Assembly (NCBI GenBank): GCA_930367205.1
Contig: OV884009.1
Location: forward strand, 79,257,189-79,321,188
From: Acanthosoma haemorrhoidale
Taxonomy: Eukaryota; Arthropoda; Insecta; Hemiptera; Acanthosomatidae
Direction: 5' to 3'
Length of the DNA stretch: 64,000 nucleotides
Shown: positions 12,589 through 23,200 of the stretch, one piece after another
Layout of the letters: each line of letters begins with the position of its first letter
Numbering within the stretch: position 1 is the first letter of the stretch
Program-made: the position numbers and the translations under genes
The notes under the pieces: model-generated
Told to the model about the DNA's origin: nothing
The model's database searches: none
Seen by the model: only the letters and a program-made list of their open reading frames with translations

Positions 12589-13033
12589 TGTCGGGTCGTC
12601 GCCAGGGGGTTCCTGATCACCCTAGCCCTAGTGACAAGTGCGGATTGTTCGAGTTTATAACCTAATCAATCGTTTCATGATGGCGTTATTATCTGACTCC
12701 ATTTTTGATAGGTATGTGCCCCGACAATGCACTATGTTCAAGAGAAGAGGTACAGAGGTTTTTCATAAAGAATTAGTCAAGTTTTCAGAAGTCGAGCGGA
12801 AACCAAGCGTCACCGAGTAAAGGTCACGAGAGACTCAGAGACTAATTTACAGGGCCAGGAGCCCGACTTAAGTACACTCTCCCCTTGCCTGCCGGGAGGG
12901 CAAGGGTTGCCTAGGCCGGCGGTTGGTTTTCACACATGTGGTGAGGAACCGCGACCGACGCCTAATTACCCGGCAGCCCTGTACCCTGGAGGTAGAGAGG
13001 CCCCAAAAGGGTTGTTTATGTTTATGACTGACA
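12589..13033 (-). repeat. 5' LTR of the minus-strand gypsy-like remnant
   Basis: On the minus strand the 445-bp segment begins TGTCAGTCATAAAC and ends CCCGACA, giving TG...CA ends, and is followed directly by a primer-binding site. It contains a hairpin, CCTTGCC...GGCAAGG, near 12890. I did not find a matching second LTR, so the right end of the element is undefined. Confidence 0.7.
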
Positions 13034-13427
13034 GCTGGTGACCCGTCTCATGTGACTTAGTTGGCTTCCACCTTTTATTGCTTAACACATTTACAATGAT
13101 TTATATTTGTTCATATTATTTACATTTGTCTATAATACATTTAGTTCATGTTATTTTACTTTTGCTTACAATATATATGCAATAGAGTATAGGGTGATTT
13201 ATCTTATGTAGCTACACCTTTTATTTCTATAGCTGAGCAAAATAAAGTTATAACCTATGTAAATTATTATTAATATTGTAATAATATTAATAATAGCCGA
13301 AGAAAACATTTGCCGGCAGTACTTGAACCTAGTAATTTCTGCTAGTATACATTGTGGTTGTTAATTATTGAAAAAATATCTCAATTATTCATAAAAAAAA
13401 TATCTCATTTATTCACAAACAAAACTA

Positions 13428-13498
13428 TGCATCGGCCGGGAATCGAACCCGGGCCGCCCGCGTGGCAGGCGAGCATTCTACCACTGAACCACCGATGC
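13428..13498 (-). tRNA. tRNA-Gly (GCC), copy 1
   Basis: The minus strand reads GCATCGGTGGTTCAGTGGTA at the 5' end and finishes CCGATGC plus discriminator A, 71 nt. Box A (TGGTTCAGTGG), box B (GGTTCGATTCC) and anticodon GCC in a seven-base loop are intact, and the acceptor stem pairs fully. A TTTT polymerase III terminator lies a few bases downstream. Confidence 0.97.
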
Positions 13499-14292
13499 CT
13501 ACAAATTGCCCTAGTGTTCGCGACATTATGTCTACTAAAGTCTACCGAAGATTTTCAGAAAAAAAAAACATTCTTATTTGTTTTCAGTACCCCCAAAAAC
13601 CTTCAAATAACAATTGTTTTGTTAGTCAAAAAATAATTTTATTTTGCCTGATTCACCAGGGGAGCAAAATATTTTCGATGACTTTTATTCCACTTAAATA
13701 TTTATAACTCGTCGCAATATTGTACAAATCCTACGTTTTTACCACCGTTGTAAAGTTTAATTTCGGTGTAAGTCAATAGCAATTAGGTTTGCTGTATTTA
13801 TAAATAAGAAAAATATTGATGGGATTAACGGAAAACCTAGAACGATTTACATAATATTCCGTTTCGTATTTGTTTATCGTCCGTAATCCGGGTTGGTGTA
13901 GATAAAAAAACCCTACATCCCTGTAAAGTTTAGTGTGAATCCCAGGAATCGTTTAGTAGTTACCATATTTGTTAACAATAAATGGTTGCTTTGGTGCGAT
14001 AAAACGGAATATCAACTTAGTTTATTCCTAAAAAAAAAAAAATCTTCACTTACTTCGCTTTGTCGGTCAGTTATTGATTCACAGATTACATCAATATGTG
14101 TTAACCTGGCAGACAGGAGGAGAGATAATGGTGAACGTGTTCAGTTACATGGCGTACTACCAATCTAAATGTGAATAAAAAATTAACATATTTGATTCCA
14201 ATTGCTCACAAAAGGAAAGAAGTTATAATATGAATGACAAATATAAAAATTTTATCTTAGGATTTTAAAATATACATACAACAAAAGAAAGT

Positions 14293-14363
14293 TGCATCGG
14301 CCGGGAATCGAACCCGGGCCGCCCGCGTGGCAGGCGAGCATTCTACCACTGAACCACCGATGC
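14293..14363 (-). tRNA. tRNA-Gly (GCC), copy 2
   Basis: Identical in all 71 positions to the copy 865 bp to the left and on the same strand. A TTTT terminator follows on the minus strand within 15 bases. The flanks of the two genes are not similar. Confidence 0.97.
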
Positions 14364-15160
14364 TTCTTTTAATTAGAATAGCCAATTAAAATCAAGTGCA
14401 ATAATGCAAGTTTGATTTAAACATTTTGTAGTATTTCTTTGGACCTATAAGGGTTCTGTTCATACATCGTGATTATCTGGTATGTTGCCATGGCAGAGCA
14501 ATATACAATCGCAACAGAATATTATACATCACATAGGAAAGACAAAAGAAAGGAAAGGGAAAAATAATAGTTATAAAATTATATACATAAATATTAGAGG
14601 TTACTTTTTTAAAAGGTTGTAGCTATGAGGTTATTATTTTTTTTTTTTTGGACATGATCCTCTTTATTTACAATATATTAAAAGTTACATTAAATGTAGT
14701 TGCCAGACGCCAGAGCACCTCTCAACTAAAACGGAAATAAGCACTTAAATAATAATAATAAAATTATATTTCCTTATTTACATGTAGGAAACGAAAAAAA
14801 CAAAAAACTTACAACTATGGAGTTATCGACTAAATAGCTAAATAGTAGAAGACCCTAGACTAGCTAGCGTTTTTCTGAGTGGTTAGGTATTGGAATAGAA
14901 GTCGCTAAGGATGAAGCATGGTGGATATTAAGTGGAGAAAATTCCAGAGTGATGGTGCGTTGAGTGAAGGAGCGGGTTCTGCAGGGAAGGGTAGGACACA
15001 AAGACGGGATCAATGTAATGATTAATTTCTGGAGAAAATTTCGCACAGGAGCTCCACTTGAAATCCAAATGACACAAAAAATAAATACTATATTTTATCA
15101 ACCGATTGCTTTGAAGTCAAAATAAACTGGTTCTTTAATATTTTTCCGTCTTATTTTTGC

Positions 15161-15200
15161 AGGGTATCAAATTAAAGATCTCGTTGAATAATTAAAGATA
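15161..15200 (+). repeat. TATCAAATTAAA-family short fragment
   Basis: AGGGTATCAAATTAAAGATC gives a perfect match to the family core, but only about 40 bases are shared before similarity fades. Confidence 0.55.
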
Positions 15201-15939
15201 TATAATTTTTATTTACTGCGTTATTTTAAAGGCATTGGTACAGCAGATTATTTTTTTTTCCGTAAACAACAATGATGCCTTTTTTGGTTCAGCGATACTG
15301 GATCCATGGATCACGTGACCAGTTTTGATACCAATCAGCGCACGATGTCGAGCGCGGACAAACAGTCCTGCAGACAGCGGAACAGATTCAACCGCTTTGT
15401 TGTTCGCATTTTTACTGGTTGTCAGCACACCCGTCCAATAATAACTGCTCACCGTCCGAAGATATCCTAGCAGGCAAAGGAGACTTCTCGGTCGGTGTCA
15501 TGCAAGTACCTTTCTGGTATTTATTTGTGTGGTCTAATAAGCAGATGAGTAACCACGTATCAATTTTAGTACAAACCAAAGACGTAGTAGCTACAATCGA
15601 AACCGGGCTCATCTCCATTTTAAACCAGAAACTTTTATCAGCAATTCATTACATAGATATTTCCTCAACTGAAGATAAACATTTTATTTAATTTATTTTT
15701 AATGAAATGTTTATTGATTTGTGGCTATTATGAGGAATATATTTGTTTTCCCGAACAGTGACTGTTTTTATTGGTTGGGAGTATCAACACCTTTTATATC
15801 CCTTTCATACCTCTCAACAGCATTATCTTTTGCATGTTAGTTTGATTTGATGTCCGGTTGATGCTAAAATAAAAGTAAACCTAAAAAATAATAAATATCA
15901 TTAATAAGTTAATCATTGTATAACAACCAAAATATGTTT

Positions 15940-16160
15940 CGTCTAGTATATTGTATAGGGTATCAAATTAAAAATCTCAATGCGCTGATTACCAATATGT
16001 ATAATATGTTGAGGATTTAGAGGAATAAAATTAAAAAAAAAAACATAAAATCATATTAATGGTACTTTAAAACAAAAAAGCTAAATTCAATAACACTTCC
16101 AATATCAATCCAGAATATGGATTCCAGAAGATGTAATTAATAAGCTCAACGACACCCTTA
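15940..16160 (+). repeat. TATCAAATTAAA-family dispersed repeat (best copy)
   Basis: TTGTATAGGGTATCAAATTA followed by CTGATTACCAATATGTATAA and TGTTGAGGATTTAG; its downstream part CCCTTAATTGTGTGG has a counterpart in the copy at 53.6 kb (CCCTTAATGGTGTGA). Sequence flanks suggest a non-autonomous mobile repeat. Confidence 0.6.
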
Positions 16161-16974
16161 ATTGTGTGGTGCTGCACACTTAACTAATTTTTCTTTTATA
16201 TGCTGAATTAATTTAAGCAATAAAAAGAAAAGTTGTGATATATATAGAATGAAAATTATGATGATGATTTAAGATATTACCATTTCTATACTAATCCAAC
16301 ATAAATAAAATACAATGAAAACATTAATTATTCAATATTTAATCTTCAAGTAATTTTGTTTGTCATATCTAAAGTTTTGATCTTTATACGTACATATTGT
16401 ACGAATGTGAACTGTACATAATTATGAATTAATTTGTCATCCCAATTTATAATGCTGTACTAGCTAATAGTAAGTTTTCAAATAAAAAAACCTTTCCAAA
16501 AAAAATCTTTACAATAAAAAAATATATAATAAATAAGTTTTGATCCAATAGCAGTATTTCCATATCTACAGATTATTCTTTGATTATCTCCAGTTTTCTT
16601 CCCTGTTCCACCTTTTAAACTCTACGTTCGGCGGACGGGGACTAAATAAAACTGTTTGATTTATATATTTATTTTTTTTATTTAGGGATACTCTTCCTAT
16701 CCGATACACCATAACTGTATCCGAATATATAAGACTCTAAGGAAATTTATAAAGGATGTATCTTTTCTAAGGATACATATATCCGTTTATCTATTTACCT
16801 GAATTACTTCACGAACACCACCCTGTTACGCTCTAGTTGAATAATTAATTTCTAGGGATGCCATCCAACTATTCAACCACTGACAAATTTGATACCTCAA
16901 ATCTTGAGCGCATTGCATTAGTATAAAGCTGTACAAATTATACCTTCCTCAAAAATTTAATTTATTTACTGTTG

Positions 16975-18410
16975 GAACAGTGTGCCAAACATCCCGCCAT
17001 CCTCCTAATCGCCGCTCTCACAACCAGTACTGCAGATTGGTAAAGCAGCTATTGGCATCTTTCCGTTCCGATTCCTTCAATTCCCACCTCTCCTATCTGT
17101 CTACCAGGGATAACTCCCTGTGGAATGTAACTAAAAAAAGTATCATCCTGTTTCACACCCACTCTGTCGTGATTATGGGTCCTGGGCGGCTTCGGATGGG
17201 GATAGGTCGGAGGAATTTGCTCTGCACCTTACCCATACTTTCACACCTCACCTTTCTCACCAAAACCATAATCACAGCACAACTGTTGAAGATTTCCTCA
17301 CTTCATCTATACCTCTCTCACTTCCACCAAAAGCCGTTAGCCCCTCTGAGGTTAAATACTTTCTGAAAAACTTACCTTACCGAAAATCCCCTGGATATCA
17401 TCTCCTTACCCCTCAAATTCTCAAACAACTTCCTCCTAAAGCTATAATCTTCCTAACCTACATATATAATTGCATTATCCGAATGACGCACTGTCCTCTC
17501 CTCTGGAAACATTCCATTATTGTCCTATTCGCCAAACCTGGTAAACCTCCCAATGACGCCTCATCTTACCGTCTAATCACCCTACTCCCTATCCTCTCAA
17601 AAATATTTGAGAAACTTCTATTAAAACATCTACTTCCAATTGTTGAATCCAAAAACCTTTATCCTACTCACCAGTTTGGTTTCCGCCAACGACATTCCAC
17701 TGCTCAACAAGGCCTTCGCGTTGTTGATCACATCTCCTCAGCCCTTGAAAGCAAACAGTATTGCACTGCTGCCTTTCTTGATATAGCTCAAGCTTTTGAC
17801 AGGGTTTGGCATGCAGGTTTACTCTACAAGCTCAAAAGATATTTATCACAGACCCTTTTCCCAATCCTACAGTCCTACCTTTCAAACCGCTTCTTCCAAG
17901 TCCGCTGTGGTTTAGAATACTCTAACTACTATCCCATAAAAGCAGGAGTTCCACAGGGCAGCGTCCTGGGTCCCATCCTCTATAACCTATACACCGCTGA
18001 TGTCCCTTCTACCCCCAATATCTTCTTGGCCACATTTGCAGATGACCCTGCAGTCTTGTCATCCTACCCAGACCCCGTTATAGCATCCCATAACCTTCAA
18101 AAACATCTTGATGAGATCGAGTATTGGTGCAACCAACGGTGGATCAAAGTTAATGAAGCAAAATGCTACCACATTACCTTCACCCTCTGTCACAAGTCTT
18201 GTCCACTGGTTTATTTTAATTCTATTCCTCTCCATGTATCCGAGACAGTACGGTACTTAGGCTTCCATCTCGACAAACGACTGACCTGGAACCCACATAC
18301 GAGGCTAAAAAGACAAGAACTAAACAGACGCTTTGGGCAACTGTACAGACTACTTCAAAGGACATCCCATCTCTCAATAGAAAATAAATTACTAATCTAC
18401 AACCTTAACA
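16975..18410 (+). pseudogene. Jockey-type non-LTR retrotransposon RT fragment
   Basis: A 5'-truncated ORF2 fragment. The first part (RRSHNQYCRLVKQLLASF to about 17150) is in one frame; after a frameshift near 17160-17185 a second frame stays open to 18496. The second part has all RT blocks: NCIIRMTHCPLLWKHS, VLFAKPGKPPNDASSYRLI, HQFGFRQRHSTAQQ, AAFLDIAQAFDRVWH, AGVPQGSVLGPILYNLYT and the catalytic FADD at about 18037. It ends in the thumb after LLIYNL, and no poly(A) tail or 3' UTR follows. Endonuclease and the true 3' end are missing, so it is dead on arrival or truncated later. Confidence 0.93.
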
Positions 18411-19460
18411 AAGCGGTAGTAAAGGTAGATTTATTTTATATTAGATCCAGTTTGTATATATGGCGGCATAGAGCATGCATGAGTATGCTTAAGTGATTTA
18501 TTTAATGATTCAGCTTCACATGTTACTATAATAAATTGCGAAATATAATTGAGGTTCTTCTAGAAGCATGTTTGGTTCCTAACTATACATGCGTGGCTAG
18601 AGGGGTGCCCACCTAAAGGAACGGAAATTAAATTAATTGTTGACTTTATGAAATAATACAAATTTGCTTAAAGGGAAAATGAATTAACTTCCAAAAAAAT
18701 AATCTTCGCGTTTAGATAGGAAGACCTATCCTTCGACGAAGCACACGAGTTGTTCGTAGTTGATCCGATATAATTTCTTCATTATACCCTTCACAATGCG
18801 TGTAATGTTACCCCTCTGTTGTCTTTTGACTCTTCCACTTTAGCACAGAAGCATTGGAAGAGTAACTAGTTCAGAGTGGTTTGGTCACAGTTTCAAGTAT
18901 TGCACAACGAGAATATTGAACTCCCATAATAATAATTGTCAAGGGATTATTAGTACTAATAAATGCTGTTGAAAAAGATTGGAGAATGATGTTTTATGAA
19001 CACAATGACCGAAAAACGTCTATTTATCTATCTGGCGCTCTACTACTGTTTTCTCTAAAAAAAAACCTCTAAAATTGAAACAAAAGATCAAATTTGATTA
19101 AAAATAAGAGTTAAATATGATGGCCTATTTGTGTTTTAAATCTTTTTTTCAAGATGTACTCCTTTATAAATTCCTATACTCGTAACTACACAGCCTGCTC
19201 ATACCTCTCTGTCACAAACATATTGCTCTATGGTGGAACACTTTGAATACTGAGTTATTTATAATTATTATTTTTAAAGTTTTCTGATATATCAGTTATT
19301 ATATATTATATTTTTTAAATACTGTAATGAGGAATTCGTTGATATTAAGAGCTGTTCAGGTATTGTATTCTTACTGATAGCTGGTTAACCAGGTTTATCA
19401 TAAATACACATATATGTTCTGTTTTTATAAATATTTTTATTATTTTTGTAAAACCTATAG
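18411..19460 (+). other. Region upstream of KGD4 exon 2
   Basis: AT-rich and without a convincing coding exon. The initiating exon of the KGD4-like gene should be here or farther left, but no ATG-to-donor segment ending in phase 0 stood out. Confidence 0.35.
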
Positions 19461-21266
19461 GCCATACAGACCGTAAAACCTCATGTTCCTTTGATAAAAT
19501 TCAGGAAAGTTCAACATGACATCAGTGCTTCGGGTATGTATTAAAGCTCATTTTTAAAGACTTAAATCATTGTCATTGTTTAGTTTGTGTTAAATGATGG
19601 TACAAAAATTTTTTGAAGCGGATAAGTTTGTTACATGTTAATCTAATAATTTGTAAATGGTTCCTCTTTATAAAAAGTAATCTGTCTCTTGTTTAGTTAA
19701 ACAGAATAATAGTGTTTGTAGGTATATTATTTGTGTGATCGACATTTATTTTAGTAGCCTGAGGTCTTTATCAATTATTTACCTATACTAACTCTCTTTT
19801 AGGGCTAGAAGGTGGGCTTACCTATTGGGACCCACCAACTCTTTATTAAGTTCGCTATTTAGGGTTTTGTATTTCATTGGACTGCACTTATATATTTCAT
19901 TGTTGAAGAAGGATACATTAATGTGAATAGGCCTGAATTAAAATAAAGGATAAACATGTAATGTTTCTTGTATTGTCCCATATCTGTAAGTTTACTGTTC
20001 ATCTATGATGTAGATTGTAATGATCATAAATATTTTAAGATTAGAAAGACTCAATAAAAAATCAATGTTGACAAAACCCAAATATGTGCTTTTGAGTGCT
20101 AGGCTTTGCTTGGTAAAAATGATACCCATTTTTGAATTGCTAAATAGATACTATTTATAGAAATGTAATCTAATTTGTGGTTAATGAATAAATGATGCTC
20201 TTCCCCTTCTCACCTTCCACTCAAGACCACCATCCCAAACATTCACTTAAGTATTAAATATAATAAATTCATGGCAGGCAGCTCCTTACTCTTAACTAAA
20301 TTAAACTTAACTGTGGGACTACTCGAAAAACTCACTAAGTTAGTCAGTTCCTCTATAATGTGTGTTCCAAAGCTACAAACCATCAGCTCAGCGACTCAGG
20401 AGAATTATTAATTTAACGTACTATCCAACATTTGCACTCCGAGATAATTGACAGGGTCTCTAGTAATTGTGGTCAGACAGTAATCGTCCAACTCCTTGTC
20501 TGTTTATCTATTTACTTTGCCAACCTTCACTAACTGTAAACTCATTGAAATGTAAGTCTTAATGTCTTGGCTAGTATTCAGCCTTTTCTACAGTTAGTGG
20601 ATTGACAATTGCTTGCTCTTTTCCATCTGCTGAATAAACCTCCTGCTTTATTGAACAGTTTATGACCACACTTTCATAGCTTGTTACTTACTAGTCAAAC
20701 TGATTTTGCCGCGCATTTTTATTTGTTTAATATAATTTTATATTGAGCATACATATTTATATCTATAGTGTCTTGACATCAATAGCAACCAAATTCCTTA
20801 ACTACAATGATGAATTAAAAAAAAAAAAAAAAAAAAAAGTAATTTGTGTGAGAAAACATACATAGCTAAAAATGGAATAAAAACATTTTTTTTACAATAA
20901 AATTCTTTAAATTTTTGAAGTTCTTTTTTCTCTTAAGAACAAGAAGTAATTTGATACATAGGTACTGCTAATTTTTGTCTCTTTTAGTAAACATTTGTGC
21001 CTTTCACCACTATTAGATCTAATAATAACCTGATACTGGAGGTCATAAAATGTGAAAAGTTATGTTAAAAAAACATTTTATTTATAATTAAAAATAATGG
21101 ATTTATTTTTCATTTTGCAGCAAAACCTCCTGTTTCGAAAGGGACTCCAACATCAGTCAAGGGCCAAAAGTTTTACATAATTGCAGAAGAACAACTTCCT
21201 CTGCGTTTCAGGCGTCAGCTAGTAGATGAACGACAGATCAATACCATAAATGTAGGGATGTTTTAA
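19461..21266 (+). CDS. KGD4: KGD4/MRPS36-like 2-oxoglutarate dehydrogenase subunit (5' incomplete)
   Basis: Two exons, 19461-19533 and 21121-21266, encode 72 residues. KGD4 (MRPS36) is a small mitochondrial adaptor that ties the E3 subunit to the E1-E2 core of 2-oxoglutarate dehydrogenase. The first exon reads AIQTVKPHVPLIKFRK, matching the conserved VKPHxPLIKF start of the family. The second ends with LPLRFRRQLVDERQINTIN, matching the family's LPxKYRRKLVxxEExxxI tail. The junction is phase 1 (G|CA) with donor GTATGT and acceptor TTTTGCAG. The middle is Ser/Thr/Lys-rich and disordered-looking, as in the family. The usual Gly-Gly after the tail is replaced by NVGMF and stop. The ATG exon before AIQTV was not found; it should end in phase 0. 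AATAAA at about 21728 is a possible poly(A) signal. Confidence 0.8.
20817..20838 (+). repeat. A22 homopolymer inside the KGD4 intron
   Basis: An uninterrupted run of 22 adenines. It could be a retroposon tail, but no recognisable body precedes it. Confidence 0.8.
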
Positions 21267-22337
21267 AAAAAAATTTATTGGTATTCTCATGGTAATGTTT
21301 GGACAGGCTAGTGCCTCTTATAATCATACTGCTTTGATTTGATTTATGTTGGTCATAATGTTTAGAATACAAAATTTCCTCTTAACTCTTGAACTACACA
21401 AAGCTACTTTAGTGGCTTACGTGTGCTGGGCCCTACAGCGGCTTTGATAGTTTACTGTTTAACTACGCAAAGCCACTATGTTGGCTTTGAAAGGATCACT
21501 CTTCTGGGTAAGAGATGAACATTTTATTGTCCCTGGTCCTGCTAGATGGCTTCTGCAGTACTATCTGATTTCTCATCTCTCTCTGGAGGGGCTCACTATC
21601 AATCATTGGCATTGCACTCATTGATAGCGCACTATCGACCTATGTCAATGTTTTGACCGACATCGTACAGTTCGCAATTACTTATTGCCCCTTTTTGTAT
21701 TTTTAATATACTAATCAAGTTTTTTTAAATAAAAAGATATTGTTATTCAATCATAGAAAAAGCCCTGGCAGACAATTTTTATGTGTTAGTGCTGGTTGTT
21801 GAATTATAAATTTAAGAAATAAAAAGTCTTATCTCTTAAAAATATTTTTTGGTTTGGCTTGTTATAATTTTACTCATTTTTAAAATTAAATTTTAGTTAA
21901 ATGCACAGCATAATTTAATAGTTGGAATGAATCCATGTTCTTGTGAACATTACTTCTGTTTCTTTGTCAGTAATTGTAGGTGACAATGTTGGAATATCTA
22001 TATCTTCTTCTAAGGGCACCTGGAATTAAACTGATATAACCTCATGGTTGTTCCTGAAATATTTACATAACAAACTAGGCTTTGCCAAGTAGAGGGTTCC
22101 ATCGACTAGCACACTTCTCGCTCAGATAGGGAGACTCGCAGGTCCCAGTCCATAAATATTTTTTTCTTGAGGAATTGCTGCCTATTCCCCAAAATAAGGA
22201 GTGATTATAACCTGGCAGAATAAAACATGTGAATTTCTAATATCTGACAACTGAGATTCATGTTCAGATGAAACAATTAAATTTTCATAAAAACTGTCAA
22301 CAAATTTAAAAATATTGTAAATTTTAGAACTAACTAA

Positions 22338-22461
22338 ATGAATGGTAGAAAACTGTATAATTGTATGGTGAATTACGAGTATTCTTTCTTAGTAATTTTA
22401 CCAATTAATAATTTATGAAAATGAGATTAAGATGAATCATTTAAATTGAACGCCCTTTTCT
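22338..22461 (+). repeat. Local direct repeat, copy 1
   Basis: Begins ATGAATGGTAGAAAACTGTA and matches the segment at 23087-23200 with scattered substitutions and one indel of about 9 bases. It includes the shared block TACCAATTAATAATTTATGA. Confidence 0.8.
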
Positions 22462-23086
22462 AAATATTTTTTTTTTTTTTTTTATCTGACGTTCAGATTG
22501 TTTACCTGATAAATAATTTGTTATTTACCATTTTGTTATTACATGAGAGCAAACATATGGGAATTTTCAAAAATGTAGGCAAAAACTTAGCTCTAACCTA
22601 AAATACAATTGGATGGGAAGTTTGAAAAAAAACCATACAATTTCACCGTCCTGGTATTCTTAATCTACCATTTTTTTAAAAATGTTGTGTGGAAAAAAAA
22701 AATTGAAGATTCGATGAATTATCCAGTCGGCAAGTTTTTTTCTCCTTAAAATAATGAGTTCTCAATTATCAAAATTGGTCCAACCAATTTATCCAAGACA
22801 ATCATTTTGTATCCTCCTACTCCCCATTCAAAGATAGCATATAGGAAAAGAGGTGTTGGAGATTGTTGTCCAATCATTCAAGCAAATAACAGATTTGACC
22901 ACTCATATGACCTTGTGATGTCTTAACTTATCACCAATACTATAATTTCCACATGTAGTCAAAAAACATACTAGTACTAATCATTTTATTTATTCATACT
23001 GTAAACATTAAAGTACAAAGTTTTCTCGCATTTTTATGTGTACACTTCTTTTTTTTTTCAGAGTGGTGGCAGTGAATAAACTGGCA

Positions 23087-23200
23087 ATGAATGGTAGAAA
23101 ACCGTATATTTGTATAGTAAATACTCTGAGTATTCTTTCTTATTAATTATACCAATTAATAATTTATGAAGATGAATCATTTAAATTGATCACCATTTTC
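23087..23200 (+). repeat. Local direct repeat, copy 2
   Basis: Second copy of the duplicated segment 0.75 kb downstream in the same orientation. No coding content. Confidence 0.8.

Larger units (their letters stand above)
12010..13033 (-). mobile_element. Ty3/gypsy-type LTR element remnant, minus strand
   Basis: Reading on the minus strand: an LTR, a tRNA primer-binding site, the start of gag, then a jump straight to integrase. Protease, RT and RNase H are missing, so this is an internally deleted copy. It is conspicuously GC-richer than the host DNA around it, suggesting a recent origin or different base preference. Confidence 0.75.
14364..16974. other. Intergenic stretch; possible promoter-like patch at 15.25-15.62 kb
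   Basis: Mostly AT-rich, with two copies of the TATCAAATTAAA repeat family near 15161 and 15940. The patch 15250-15620 is markedly GC-richer, with CpGs and an inverted CCAAT motif (ATTGG on the minus strand, next to a CACGTG E-box). It could be a promoter, possibly for KGD4 whose first exon is missing, or old transposon DNA. Open frames inside it show no known domain. Confidence 0.35.

Noticed and set aside
12453..12820. Plus-strand frames over the GC-rich LTR
   Set aside because: The minus strand explains the region as LTR, primer-binding site and gag start.
15213..15691. Overlapping 68-90 codon frames on both strands
   Set aside because: No recognisable domain and both strands equally open; better explained by higher GC and CpG content.
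19516..19533. ATG at 19515 as the start of a separate short gene (MTSVLR)
   Set aside because: The ATG is out of frame inside the KGD4 exon; the VKPHVPLIKF frame explains the same bases and joins in phase to the second exon.
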